A DNA stretch of 24,780 nucleotides, from positions 20,001 through 44,780 of the forward strand of contig JASPKP010000475.1 of NCBI GenBank assembly GCA_030674155.1. Reading direction: 5' to 3'. The translations under genes and the position numbers were made by a program. Below, one piece after another: positions 1-12,279 of the stretch (positions are counted from its first letter, which is position 1; each line of letters starts with the position of its first letter). Origin of the DNA: Stramonita haemastoma (lineage: Eukaryota > Mollusca > Gastropoda > Neogastropoda > Muricidae). The notes under the pieces were generated by a model. It was not told the origin of the DNA, searched no databases, and saw only the letters and a program-made list of their open reading frames with translations.

Positions 1-521
1 TAGGGGAAGGTTGCGAGATCAAATATCATAGATACCACTGCTAGGGTTGGTAGGGGAAGGGTGCTAGATATAAGATAAAATATCATAGATACCACTGCTA
101 GGGTTGGTAGGGGAAGGGTGCTAGATATAAGATAAAATATCATAGATACCACTGCTAGGGTTGGTAGGGGAAGGGTGCTAGATATAAGATAAAATATCAT
201 AGATACCACTGCTAGGGTTGGTAGGGGAAGGTTGCGAGATATAAGATAAAATATCATAGATACCACTGCTAGGGTTGGTAGGGGAAGGGTGCTAGATATA
301 AGATAAAATATCATAGATACTACTGCTAGGGTTGGTAGGGGAAGGGTGCTAGATATAAGATAAAATATCATAGATACCACTGCTAGGGTTGGTAGGGGAA
401 GGTTGCTAGATATAAGATAAAATATCATAGATACCACTGCTAGGGTTGGTAGGGGAAGGTTGCGAGATATAAGATAAAATATCATAGATACTACTGCTAG
501 GGTTGGTAGGGGAAGGGATGC
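1..521. repeat. 57-bp minisatellite, about 9 copies, open at the left edge
   Basis: A unit beginning TAGGGGAAGG recurs at 51, 108, 165, 222, 279, 336, 393, 450 and 507, an exact 57-bp spacing. The first visible unit is only 50 bp because it lacks part of the ATATAAGATAAA segment. Units differ at a few sites, for example GGTGCTAGA versus GTTGCGAGA and ACCACTGCT versus ACTACTGCT, so several variants are interspersed. Each unit has an AT-rich half and a G-rich half containing CTAGGGTTGGTAGGGGAAGG. The array probably continues left of the window. I see no coding potential. Confidence 0.95.
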
Positions 522-546
522 TAGATTTTGTTTAGTGAAAAGACTG

Positions 547-583
547 CTAGGGAGGGGGTGGGGGATGGGTGGGGATGGGGGGT
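547..583 (+). other. G-rich tract with strong G-quadruplex potential
   Basis: Between 550 and 582 there are six runs of three to six guanines separated by one or two bases. This satisfies the classic four-run G3+ quadruplex pattern more than once. It lies just past the end of the 57-bp minisatellite, whose last partial unit diverges near 521. No gene is visible nearby, so a regulatory role is only a possibility. Confidence 0.7.
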
Positions 584-975
584 TATGTTCTGGTATATAT
601 CCTAAGGATGGGGAAAGGTGTAGTGACTGAGAATAGGGGTGAATTTCTCGTGTTTTTTGAGATAATAAAAGTCTTCGTATTTTAAAGATACGCTATTCGA
701 TTTTCAAAAAAGTTTTCTTATTCAGTTGTTTGGGCTTATCTTTTCACACAATAAAAGTGTTCATACTCCTTTTTTATTGTAAGGGAGTAGCGGCAGGCAG
801 TAGAACTTTGTGGTTAGGTTCAGGGGAAGGTGGGGGACAGGGAATAATTAGAAAAATAACTTGAAAACAAAAAGTAGAGGTAGCTGGTTTTAGAAAACAT
901 GCTTGACTAGATTCAAGGGGAGAGCATTTTAGAAATAAATTTAGTCAAAACCAGAAGTAAGGGGTGCTAGTTTTA
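584..975. other. No recognisable feature (AT-rich spacer)
   Basis: About 390 bp of AT-rich sequence lies between the G-rich tract and the first (TG)n microsatellite. No open frame of note, tRNA-like box or clear repeat is visible. Confidence 0.6.
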
Positions 976-989
976 GAATGAACAAAATA

Positions 990-1008
990 GTGTGTGTGTG
1001 TGTGTGTG

Positions 1009-1052
<44 letters not shown>
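990..1052. repeat. (TG)n microsatellite
   Basis: Dinucleotide TG repeat with one interruption (GTTGTG near 1008). It leads into a short TTATTG-rich stretch and then the ATC/ATCC array. Open frames across it are low-complexity artefacts. Confidence 0.97.
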
Positions 1053-1095
1053 TTATTGTTATTGTTATCACTGTATCGTTATTATAAGTATTATT

Positions 1096-3012
1096 ATCAT
1101 CATCATCAACGTCAATCAACATCCATCATCCATCCCTTATCCATCCATCCATCATCGTCAATCCATCCATCATCAATCCATGCATTACCGTCAATCCATC
1201 CATCATCACCCATCCATCATCATCAATCCACCCACCATCAATCCATCGTCATCCATCCATCATCATCATCATCAATCCATCCATCCTTCACCATGAATCC
1301 ATCATCAATCAATCCATCCATCATCATCCATCCATCACCATCAATCCATCATCATCATCATCAATCCATCCATCCTAATCATCAATCCATCCATCCATCC
1401 ATCATCATCAATCCATCCATCATCATCCATCCATCCATCCATCATCATCATCAATCCATCCATCCATCCATCATCATCATCAATCCATCCATCATCATCA
1501 ATCCATCATCATCAATCCATCCATCATCATCGATCCATCCATCACCATCAATCCATCCATCATCATCAATCCATCCACCCACCCATCATCAATCCATCCA
1601 TCATCCATCCACCCATCTTCAATTCATCCCTCCATTCATCATAAATCCATCCATCATCACCAATCCATCCATCATCATCCATCCATCATCATCAATCCAT
1701 CATCATCAATCCATCCATCCATCATCATCATCATCAATCCATCATTCCATCCATCATCATCCATCCATCATCATCATCATCAATCCATCCATCATCATCC
1801 ATCCATCATCATCAAACCATCCACCATCATCAATCCACCCACCATCATGAATCCATCCATCCATCATCATCAATCCATCCATCATCATCAATCCTTCCAT
1901 CATCCATCCATCCATCACCATCGATCCATCCATCATCATCAATCCATCATTCCATCCATCATCATCAATCCATCATCATCATCATCATCAATCCATCATC
2001 ATCATCAATCCACCCACCATCATCATCAATCCATCCATCATCATCAATCCATCCATCAATCATCAATCCATCATCATCATCCATCATCCATCCATCATCC
2101 ATCCATTCACATCGATCCATCCATCATCATTATCCATCCATTCACATCATAAAATCCATACATCATCACCAATCCATCCATCATCATCCATCTATCCATC
2201 ATCAATCCACCATTATCAATCCATCCATCATCAATCATCATCATCATCACATCAATCCATCCATCAATCCATCCACCACCACCCCATCCATCCACCATCA
2301 ATCCATCCATCATCAATCCATCCATCATCATCCCATTATCAATCCATCATTCCATCCATCATCATCGATCCATCCATCAATCCATCCATCATCAATCCAT
2401 CCATCCACCATCAATCCATCCATCCAACATCATCAATTCATCCATTCTCACCATCCATGCATCATATCATCCATCTATCTATCAATCCATCAATTGATCC
2501 ATCCATCATCCATCATCAATCCATCTATCACCCATCCATCCACCATCATCAATCCATCCATCCATCATCGATCCATCCATCATCGATCCATCCATACCAT
2601 TATCCACCATCCATTATCCATCATCAATCCATCCATCCATCCATCCATCATCAATCCATCCACCATCCGTCCATCCACATCCGTCCATCCACCATCCATC
2701 ATCAATCCATCCCCATCCATCCATCATCCAATCCATACATCCATCCATCAATCCAATCCATCATCATCCATCAATCCCATCCATCATACACTATCCATCC
2801 ATCCATCATCACCATCCATCCATCCGCCATAATTCATCCATACATCATTATCACCCGCCATTATCATCATCCACCATCATTATCATCATCCATCATCCAC
2901 TACCACCATCATCCGCCATCATCATCATCATCATCCACCATAATCACCAATCATCATCAATCATCGTCATCAATCATCATCATCAATCATCATCGTCATC
3001 ATCATCATCAAA
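1096..3012. repeat. 1.9-kb compound ATC/ATCC (CATC/CATCC) array
   Basis: The whole stretch is built from ATC triplets and ATCC tetramers in irregular alternation, plus AATCC joints. A typical block is two or three CATCs, CAATCC, then one to four CATCCs. There is no fixed higher period. Because tri- and tetranucleotides are mixed, many frames stay open and give His/Pro/Ser/Ile-rich translations on the plus strand and Met/Asp/Gly-rich ones on the minus strand. These are treated as non-coding. The array becomes less regular and richer in ATC from about 2840 and stops near 3012. Confidence 0.95.
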
Positions 3013-3043
3013 CAAAAAGCAGGGTAGAATGCTCAAATCCGTG

Positions 3044-3046
<3 letters not shown>

Positions 3047-3106
<60 letters not shown>
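3047..3106. repeat. (GA)n microsatellite
   Basis: About 30 GA dinucleotides start right after GTGGACA. A short unique spacer with TGTGTCTGTCTG follows, then the (TG)n tract at 3193. Confidence 0.97.
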
Positions 3107-3109
<3 letters not shown>

Positions 3110-3189
3110 CACTGCAAGCAAAGCCCTATAGAATGGTATACCACGTGTATTTGTCAACCTGTGTGTCTGTCTGTGTGGCGCTCGCGCAC

Positions 3190-3190
<1 letters not shown>

Positions 3191-3268
<78 letters not shown>
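3191..3268. repeat. (TG)n microsatellite
   Basis: Nearly pure TG dinucleotide tract of about 75 bp, ending at TTGTGAGTGG. It is Z-DNA-prone but has no other visible content. Confidence 0.97.
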
Positions 3269-3269
<1 letters not shown>

Positions 3270-4990
3270 GTGAGTGGTGTCAGAAATTGAAAATAGTACT
3301 TGGTGAAATGCATCAGTTATAATTTTCTGTCTGTATGGTTGACAGAAATCTGTTAAACTGCTGGATAGGCAGCAGTAAGCTGCATTGACTTAATTTGTCA
3401 TGAGTTTGGAAAGGGTGGAGGTGAAGGATTTCAATATAAACAAGATTGTGTTTACCTTGTATAACAACCTTGCATTAGAACAGAGTTTTTCATCTTCATT
3501 AATTTCACAAAATGGGATTGACCATGTAACGTGTAACCATGATTAACCGTATAGTGTTTCATTCTATATGCATAATATATAGCAGGGACCTTAAATCGGT
3601 GTATTCTGTTACCTTTTCTTCTTTTATTTTGCTCGGCTATAGGTCAGAGATATGCTAATTACCCAAGTTATAATGTATGGTTTTGTTGGGGTTTTTTTAT
3701 ATAGTTTTTGTAAACTTTTTACGAGCACTTGTACGAAACACTTGACTGTATTGTTTATTGGTATGTGTTTTTTTTTAATTTTGCTTTAAATGATTTGTTC
3801 AAGTAGAAGAAAAATATTAGTTTCAGCAAGGAATGCTGATGGACAACTAGTCTGGTATTTAAAGTGCTTTCTTTTTCCACTTTTCTTTTCTCGTCGATCA
3901 TAAATATCTTTACTTTGTATTGAAATAATTTAGCATGGGTTTTTTTAGATTTTTATTACCAAAAGGTGATCTTTTTATCCTTGCTTTTTGATGTAGGCAT
4001 TTTAAAGAACTGAGCGCAGAGTGAGGCAGTTTACTGCTGATACACTTTTTCTTTCTTTTTTAAAAAAAAAAATTGCTCGTGAATGAATGACACAATACTT
4101 TTAGAATTAAATATTCAGTAAGGGTGGTTGGTATTTGAGGATTTACTATTCATTCTGGAGGCTTGACATGTTTCTGCTTTATCTGGGCAGTTGTGTGACT
4201 GGTTTACTTGCATGTTACTATTCCAAATAATGCCCGCATTTTTTGCTTTCAAATTGATTGCATTATGTGTAGCTTGTTGCCTGTATCAATTTGTCCCTGA
4301 AGGACATGGCTTAAATCATGTCCCTAACATATCGTTTTTATGTGAAATTATTTTTGAAATGGTTTTATGATAATCTGGTAGACTTAAACTACGCAGTTAA
4401 TGCCCTTCACCTTGTGTGCTGCCCCCTCCCCCTATTTCCTATGATTCCAGGGTCAAAATTTGGTGTGAATTATTTTGTGATCTTTATTGTGTTTAAAGCT
4501 GTTTTCCCATTTCCATTGCCATGGAAGGTAGAAGTATAACCTCCCTTTGCCAGTAGCATGCTAATTTTATTTTAGCTATCTTAAAATATCCATTTTGTTC
4601 CGAACCTAGTTAAGTGTGTTCTTTAATCCCAACTGGAATTGGTGTGGATAAACTGTTTACAACCCAGTTTAAATCACCTGTATAATTATGTGATAAATTC
4701 CAAGTTTGTCCGTCAGAATGAGTGAGGAAAATGTTGCATGTTCCTTTTAGAGGACCAACAAAAGATGTTCCCTGTAACCAGTATTACTTCAGTTTTTCCT
4801 GTATTTCATGAGTTACTGCTTTTTTTCCCCTGTATTTTATAGCATACTTATACAATTACAAAATTGATAATGTTATACCTTTAAACTAGTGGTGAGCACA
4901 CGCCAATGGCAATTGACTACCCAACTGACTTTTTCCTGATTAAAAATACAAGCTTTGTACGACTCCTCCTTTTAATTTTTTTTTAAAACT
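3270..4990. other. AT-rich unique sequence, no recognisable gene
   Basis: About 1.7 kb of single-copy-looking AT-rich DNA with many T-runs. It resembles intron or long 3'-UTR sequence. The longest plus-strand open frame (4318-4539, 73 codons) is Phe/Leu/Val-rich, has no motif I recognise and is of a length expected by chance. I find no convincing exon, promoter or tRNA-like element. Confidence 0.6.
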
Positions 4991-5335
4991 TAGACTGGTT
5001 GTCTAGATGTAACGGGCCTGCCTAGAAAGAGAAAAGTCCAGGTCGGAAGTATACGGTGGCTTAATCCTATTTTGGGCCTAAAACTTTCCCATCCATTAAA
5101 TCTCAAGTGATGGTCTAGGTGTAAGTCTTTCAGATGAGGCGAATAAACCGAGATCCGTATGTTACACAAAATTATTTAGGGCACGTAACAGAACCCACGG
5201 CAACAAGAGTTGTCCCTGGCAAAATGATAGGGAAACAAATGCAGTTCCAGACAGGAAAAGAGAAAAATAATGGGTGGCGCTGCTCTTGTGGCGACGTGCT
5301 CTCCTCAGGAAAAGCACCCCGAATTTCACACTCAG
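4991..5335 (+). mobile_element. SINE-B, old nearly full-length copy with tRNA-like head
   Basis: This is a diverged plus-strand copy of the same tRNA-derived SINE found in reverse at 21376-21785. The order of landmarks is conserved. A box-A-like GGTTGTCTAGATGTAACGG lies near 4997, and a box-B-like GGCTTAATCC lies near 5060. Then come TTTTGGGCC, ACTTTCCCATCCATTA, AGATGAGGCGAATAAACCGA, a block ending GTTGTCCCTGGCAAA, TTCCAGACAGGAAAA, GGTGGCGCTGC and GCGACGTGCTCTCCTC. It loses similarity near 5335 and lacks the usual AT-rich tail. SINEs of this type are transcribed by RNA polymerase III from internal boxes and mobilised by LINE enzymes in trans. Many substitutions suggest it is long dead. Confidence 0.75.
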
Positions 5336-5846
5336 TAGTCTTCCGTGGCTTAAAGTTGAATTTAAAAAAGCCGATTTTTTAAACTAATTTTTCAAAGGTG
5401 TCTGTGTTTTCTGACTCTAAAGATAACATAGCTGCAATTAAGCTTTCTGTCACGTGAGTGTTTTTAGAGCATGTTGGAATAAACACTTCATTGTGATCTG
5501 AGATATTTCCAAATGCTGGTATGAGAATTCAAAATCAGACAAAAAGTCAGTTGGTGGGTCATTACGTCACTGCTGGTCAGAGCATTGGGAAAAGCCTACC
5601 TCCCCCTTCAGCCCCCAAAGAAAAGCTGGAGTTAGGGTTGGGTAGCCGGCTCCCAGCTGAAATGAAACAAAATGAACAGGAAGCTGATTTATTCTAAACA
5701 CAAGGTCCAAACTTTATGAAATGTGGTGCTAAAATCATAAAACTGAAAATAAAAACTGAAACTTGACCGAGGTCTCTGTTTAGTCATGTTCAGGAATGAT
5801 TGTGTGTTTAGGTGTGGAGTACAAGATCTGATGCGTACACAGGTTT
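5336..5846. other. Unique spacer, no recognisable feature
   Basis: About 500 bp between the old SINE-B and the (CT)n tract that borders the LINE. No convincing open frame or repeat is seen. The open frame running into the LINE from 5786 is a fusion of flanking DNA, (CT)n and LINE, so it is not a gene start. Confidence 0.5.
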
Positions 5847-5850
5847 TTAT

Positions 5851-7433
<1,583 letters not shown>

Positions 7434-7453
7434 ATTCTCTGTCTCTGTCTCTG

Positions 7454-7536
<83 letters not shown>
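7434..7536. repeat. (CTGTCT)n/(CT)n microsatellite on the 3' side of the LINE
   Basis: A few CTGTCT hexamers (7438-7470) pass into pure CT up to 7536. It has the same strand polarity as the CT tract at the LINE's 5' end. Confidence 0.95.
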
Positions 7537-7540
<4 letters not shown>

Positions 7541-7564
7541 AATGTAACAGAAAATACACGAAGG

Positions 7565-10500
7565 TGGTGTTTGTCAGTGTGTTCGTTTGTGTGCGCGCAT
7601 GTGGCGGGGTCCCTGCAGATTGCTGTGCTGCATCATATTGCTGTATATTGTCATTATTCTGTCTCGCAGAGCAGGATTTCGGTGGCGTACACTTACCCGC
7701 CTTCCTTCCGACAACATGCTTTCTTAGCTCTTGGGCGCTGTGTCGTCGCCACAAATCGGGCGCCACGTATATCCCAGATGGCCGGAGAGAGTGTATGCAT
7801 ACAATGCCATATTGTCTTGGTGCTGTGGGATCTTTTACCGTGCAAAAGTCGGGTCGGGCGGGCTGAAAATGTCTGTTTGTGTGGCCTCTTGGCGCCAAAC
7901 GGCACCTTTTTCTACAGAGGGGTGGGTATGCATGCGAGCACGCATACGCGCGCTGGTGTTTGTCAGTGTGTTCGTTTGTATGCGCGCATGTGGCGGGGAC
8001 CCTGCAGATTGCTGTAGTGCATCATATTGCTGTATATTGTCATTATTCTTGCTCGCAGAGCAGGATTTCGGTGGTGTATACTTACCCGCTTTCCTTTCAA
8101 CAAACACGCTTTCTTAGCTCTTGGGCGCTTTGTCGTCGCCACAAATCGGGCGCCACGCATATCCCAGATGGCCGGAGAGAGTGTATGCATACAGTGCCAT
8201 ATTGTCTTGGTGCTGTGGGATCTTTTACCGTGCAAAAGTCGGGGTCGGGCGGGGCTGAAAATGCCTGTGATGGTGGCCTCTTGGCACCAAACGGCACCTT
8301 TTTCTGGAGGGGGGAGGGTATGCATGCAAGCACGCGCGCGCGCGCTGGTGTTTGTCAGTGTGTTCGTTTGTGTGCGCGCATGTGGCGGGGACCCTGCAGA
8401 TTGCTGTGGTGCATCATATTGCTGTATATTGTCATTATTCTTGCTCGCAGAGCAGGATTTTGGAGGCGTACACTTACCCGCGTTCCTTCCGTAAACACGC
8501 TTTCTTAGCTCTTGGGCGCTGTGTCGTCGCCACAAATCGGGCGCCACGAATATCCCAGATGGCCGGAGAGAGTGTATGCATACATTGCCATATTGTCTTG
8601 GTGCTGTGGGGTCTTTTACCGTGCAAAAGTCGGGGTCGGGCATGGCTGAAAATGCATGTGTTGGTGGCCTCTTGGTGCCAAACGGCACCTTTTTCTGCAG
8701 GGGGGTGGGTATGCATGCGAGCACGTGCACGCGCTGGTGTTTGTCAGTGTGTTCGTATGTGTGCGCACATGTGGCAGGGACCCTGCAGATTGCTGTGGTG
8801 CACCATATGGCTGTATATTGTCATTATTCTTCTCGCAGAGGAGAATTTCGGTGGCGTGTACTTACCCGCTTTCCTTCCGACAAACACGCTTTCTTAGCTC
8901 TTGGGCGCTGTGTCGACGCCACAAATCGGGCGCCACGCATATCCCAGATGGCGGGAGAGAGTGTATGCATACAGTGCCATATTGTCTTGGTGCTGTGGGA
9001 TCTTTTACCGTGCAAAAGTCGGGGTCGGGCGGGGTTGAAATGGCCTGTGTGGGTTGCCTCTTGGCGCCAAACGACACCTTTTTCTGCAGGGGTTGTGGGT
9101 ATGCATGCGAGCACGCGCGCGCGCGATGGTGTTTGTCAGTGTGTTCGTTTGTGTGCGCGCATGTGGCGGGGTCCCTGCAGATTGCTGTGCTGCATCATAT
9201 TGCTGTATATTGTCATTATTCTTGCTCGCCGAGCAGGATTTCGGCGGCGTACACTTACCCGCTTTCCTTCCGACAAACACGCTTTCTTAGCTCTTGGGCG
9301 CTGTGTCGTCGCCACAAATCGGGCGCCACTCATATCGCAGATGGCCGGAGAGAGTGTATGCATACATTGCCATATTGTCTTGGTGCTGTGGGATCTTTTA
9401 CCGTACAAAAGTCGTGGTCTGCCGGGGCTGAAAATGCCTGTGATGGTGGCCTCTTGGCTCCAAACGGCACCTTTTTCTGCAAGGGGAAGGGTATGCATGC
9501 GAGCACGCGCGCACGCTCGCTGGTGTTTGTCAGTGTGTTCGTTTGTGTATGCGCATGTGGCGGGGTCCCTGCAGATTGCTGTAGTGCATCATATTGCTGT
9601 ATATTGTCATTATTCTTGCTCGCCGAGCAGGATTTCGGTGGCGTACACTTACCCGCTTTCCTTCCGACAAACACGCTTTCTTAGCTCTTGGGCGCTGTGT
9701 CGTCGCCACAAATCGGGCGCCACGAATATCCCAGATGGCCGGAGAGAGTGTATGCATACATTGCCATATTGTCTTGGTGCTGTGGGATCTTTTACCGTGC
9801 AAAAGTCGGGGTTGGGCGGGGCTGATAATGCCTGTTTCTGTGGCCTCTTGGCGCCAAACGGCACCTTTTTCTGCAGGGGGGTGGGTATGCATGCGAGCAC
9901 GCGCGCGCGCTCTGGTGTTTGTCAGTGTGTTTGTTTGTGTGCGCGCATGTGGCGGGGACCCTGCAGATTGCTGTGCTGCATCATATTGATGTATATATGT
10001 CATTATTCTCTCTCGCAGAGCAGGATTTTGGTGGCGTACACTTACCCGCATTCCTTCCGACAAACACGCTTTCTTAGCTCTTGGGCGCTGTGTCGTCGCC
10101 ACAAATCGGGCGCCACGCATATTCCAGATGGCCGGAGAGAGTGTATGCATACAGTTCCATATTGTCTTGGTGCTGTGGGATCTTTTACTGTTCAAAAGTC
10201 GGGGTCGGGCGGGGCTGAAAATGCCTGTGATGGTGGCCTCTTGGCACCAAACGGCACCTTTTTCTGCAAGGGGAAGGGTATGCATGCGAGCACGCGTGCG
10301 CGCGCGCTGGTGTTTGTCAGTGTGTTTGTTTGTGTGCGCGCATGTGGCGGGGACCCTGCAGATTGCTGTGGTGCATCATATTGCTGTATATTGTCATTAT
10401 TCTTGCTCGCAGAGCAGGATTTTGGTGGCGTACACTTACCCGCTTTCCTTCCGACAAACCCGCTTTCTTAGCTCCTGGGCGCTGTGTCGTCGCCACAAAT

Positions 10501-10695
10501 CGGGCGCCACGAATATCCATGATGGCCGGAGAGAGTGTATGCAAATAGTGGCATATTGTCTTGGTGCTGTGGGATCTTTTACCGTGCAAAAGTCGGGGTC
10601 AGGCGGGGCTTAAAATGCCTGTTTGGTTGGCCTCTTGGTGCCAAACGGCACCTTTTTCTGCAGGGGGTGGGTATTCATACGAGCACGCACGGTGC
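7565..10695. repeat. Eight-copy satellite array, 389-395-bp monomer
   Basis: The landmark GTGTTTGTCAGTGTG recurs at 7567, 7956, 8348, 8737, 9129, 9523, 9915 and 10310, giving periods of 389, 392, 389, 392, 394, 392 and 395. Each monomer holds, in order: TGTGCGCGCATGTGGCGGGG, CCCTGCAGATTGCTGT, GCATCATATTGCTG, TTCCTTCCGACAAACACGC, CGTCGCCACAAATCGGGCGC, the perfect palindrome GTATGCATAC, ATTGTCTTGGTGCTGTGGG, TGCAAAAGTCGG, CCAAACGGCACCTTTTTCTG, and a CG-alternating GCACGCGCGCGCGC segment. Copies are highly alike, so the array is young or homogenised. Long open frames cross it in several frames on both strands. I found no recognisable protein domain in them and treat the array as non-coding. Confidence 0.95.
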
Positions 10696-11272
10696 CCTGG
10701 GCTGTGCAACTGTAGAAAAGTGCGGGTGGCAGGGGTCGGAAAGTGGCGTTTTTTTCACATCTGAAAGGAAACGGGCCTATAGCTCATGCATGGGTCGGTG
10801 GGTACGCGTGCGTGCGTGCGCGCGGTCGCGTGTGTGTACGGCTCTCATTTTTTGTGTTTGGGCGTGTGGTGGAGACCCTGCACTTTGTTGTGATGCATCA
10901 TATTGTATGGTATTATTATTGGATGTGTGTTGTAGGGGTCATTATTGCCTACACTGTAGGCTGTTTCTTCTCCGCCTGAGTTGCCTAGGTGCAAGCGGGG
11001 TTTCCCTCTTCGGGGCTGCGGTGTCGCCACATTTCCAGCGACAAGCACGTTGAAAATGGTTCTAAAGAATGCGTGCATGCAGCAGAACACGGTTGTGGTG
11101 CTTTGGGCTGTGCAACTGTAGAAAAGTGCGGGTGACAGGGGTCCGAAACTGGCGTTTTGTCACATCGGAAAGGAAACGGGCCTATAGCTTATGCATAGGG
11201 CGGTGGGTACGCGTGCGTGCGTGCTCGCGGTCGCTGGTGTGTACGGCTGCCATTTTTTTGTGTTTGGGCGTG
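10696..11272. repeat. Diverged satellite relative, period about 407 bp, about 1.4 copies
   Basis: GCTGTGCAACTGTAGAAAAG occurs at 10701 and 11108. The second, partial copy ends in TTTGTGTTTGGGCGTGTGTG and runs into a short TG repeat near 11280. The monomer is related to the upstream satellite. GTGGTGGAGACCCTGCACTT and GATGCATCATATTGTATG correspond to GTGGCGGGGACCCTGCAGAT and GTGCATCATATTGCTG, and both have a CG-alternating GTGCGTGCGCGCGG segment. It looks like an edge subfamily that escaped homogenisation of the eight-copy block. Confidence 0.85.
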
Positions 11273-11289
11273 TGTGTGTGTGTGAAGTC

Positions 11290-11700
11290 AAATCAAAGTA
11301 ATTCTCACTGCCAAAAGTATCAAGTATTATCATTCTTTTTCATCTCACTCTCACAAGAAAAAACTGTTGTAAACAAAACTGCTTTATATAGTGTGACTGT
11401 TATAAATCACATCAAAATAAGACAGTGAAAACAAGAACTACAACAGCATCAGTTAACTCTGAGACCAAAAATATGGACAACTTATCTTGTAATAACCAAA
11501 AAAAAACCCAACCAAAACAAACTAAACATGAAATTAATTGACAGCATGTACATGGCATACACTTATATACATGCACATTCATTAGCGATAGAGACCCATG
11601 AACCATGGGGAGTGGATAAGAGATTATGAAAATATATAGTAACACATGATATAACAGCTGATAAATGTTTAATTCTAGAAGAAAGAAAACTAGTTTACAC
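11290..11700. other. Unique AT-rich spacer, no recognisable feature
   Basis: About 400 bp after the satellite edge and before the next (TG)n tract. There are short open frames of chance length only, and no tRNA-like boxes or SINE landmarks. Confidence 0.55.
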
Positions 11701-11708
11701 TTGTTTCA

Positions 11709-11936
<228 letters not shown>

Positions 11937-12239
11937 CTGGTATGTGCACATTATGGGTTTATAAGTTTTATGTGTGTGTTAGTTATTCAAAAAGCTGCGA
12001 CTAAAGAAATTACAGTATAAGGATGATGAGTTTTCAGAGTCTAATTTTGGCTAAGGGATTATTATCTTAAACCTTTGGATTAATTTTCAATATCTACAAT
12101 ATTGCCTCATTTACTGTGCAAATTCTAAAGTAAGAATTCCTCTAAAACCTTGCATGTAGATCTATGCAAAAATGGCTTCTGAGATAAATGCAATTATTAA
12201 GAAAATTTTGGTCTATCAAGGTTTTAGTTTTAAGCATGG
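11937..12239. other. AT-rich spacer, nothing recognised
   Basis: About 300 bp of AT-rich sequence without repeats or coding signals that I can support. Confidence 0.5.
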
Positions 12240-12279
12240 CTAGATTTGGTAATGTAAATTTGTAGATTTTTTTTCACAC

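Noticed and set aside
1..521. True telomere repeat
   Set aside because: The period is 57 bp and the G-rich part is not TTAGGG in tandem; only a loose resemblance.
978..1850. Plus-strand 290-codon His/Pro/Ser-rich open frame, and similar frames to 3131
   Set aside because: Pure by-product of mixed ATC/ATCC repeats and a (TG)n tract; no complex sequence or start context.
4318..4539. Small membrane protein of 73 residues
   Set aside because: Chance-length frame in AT-rich DNA, no motif, no support on either side.
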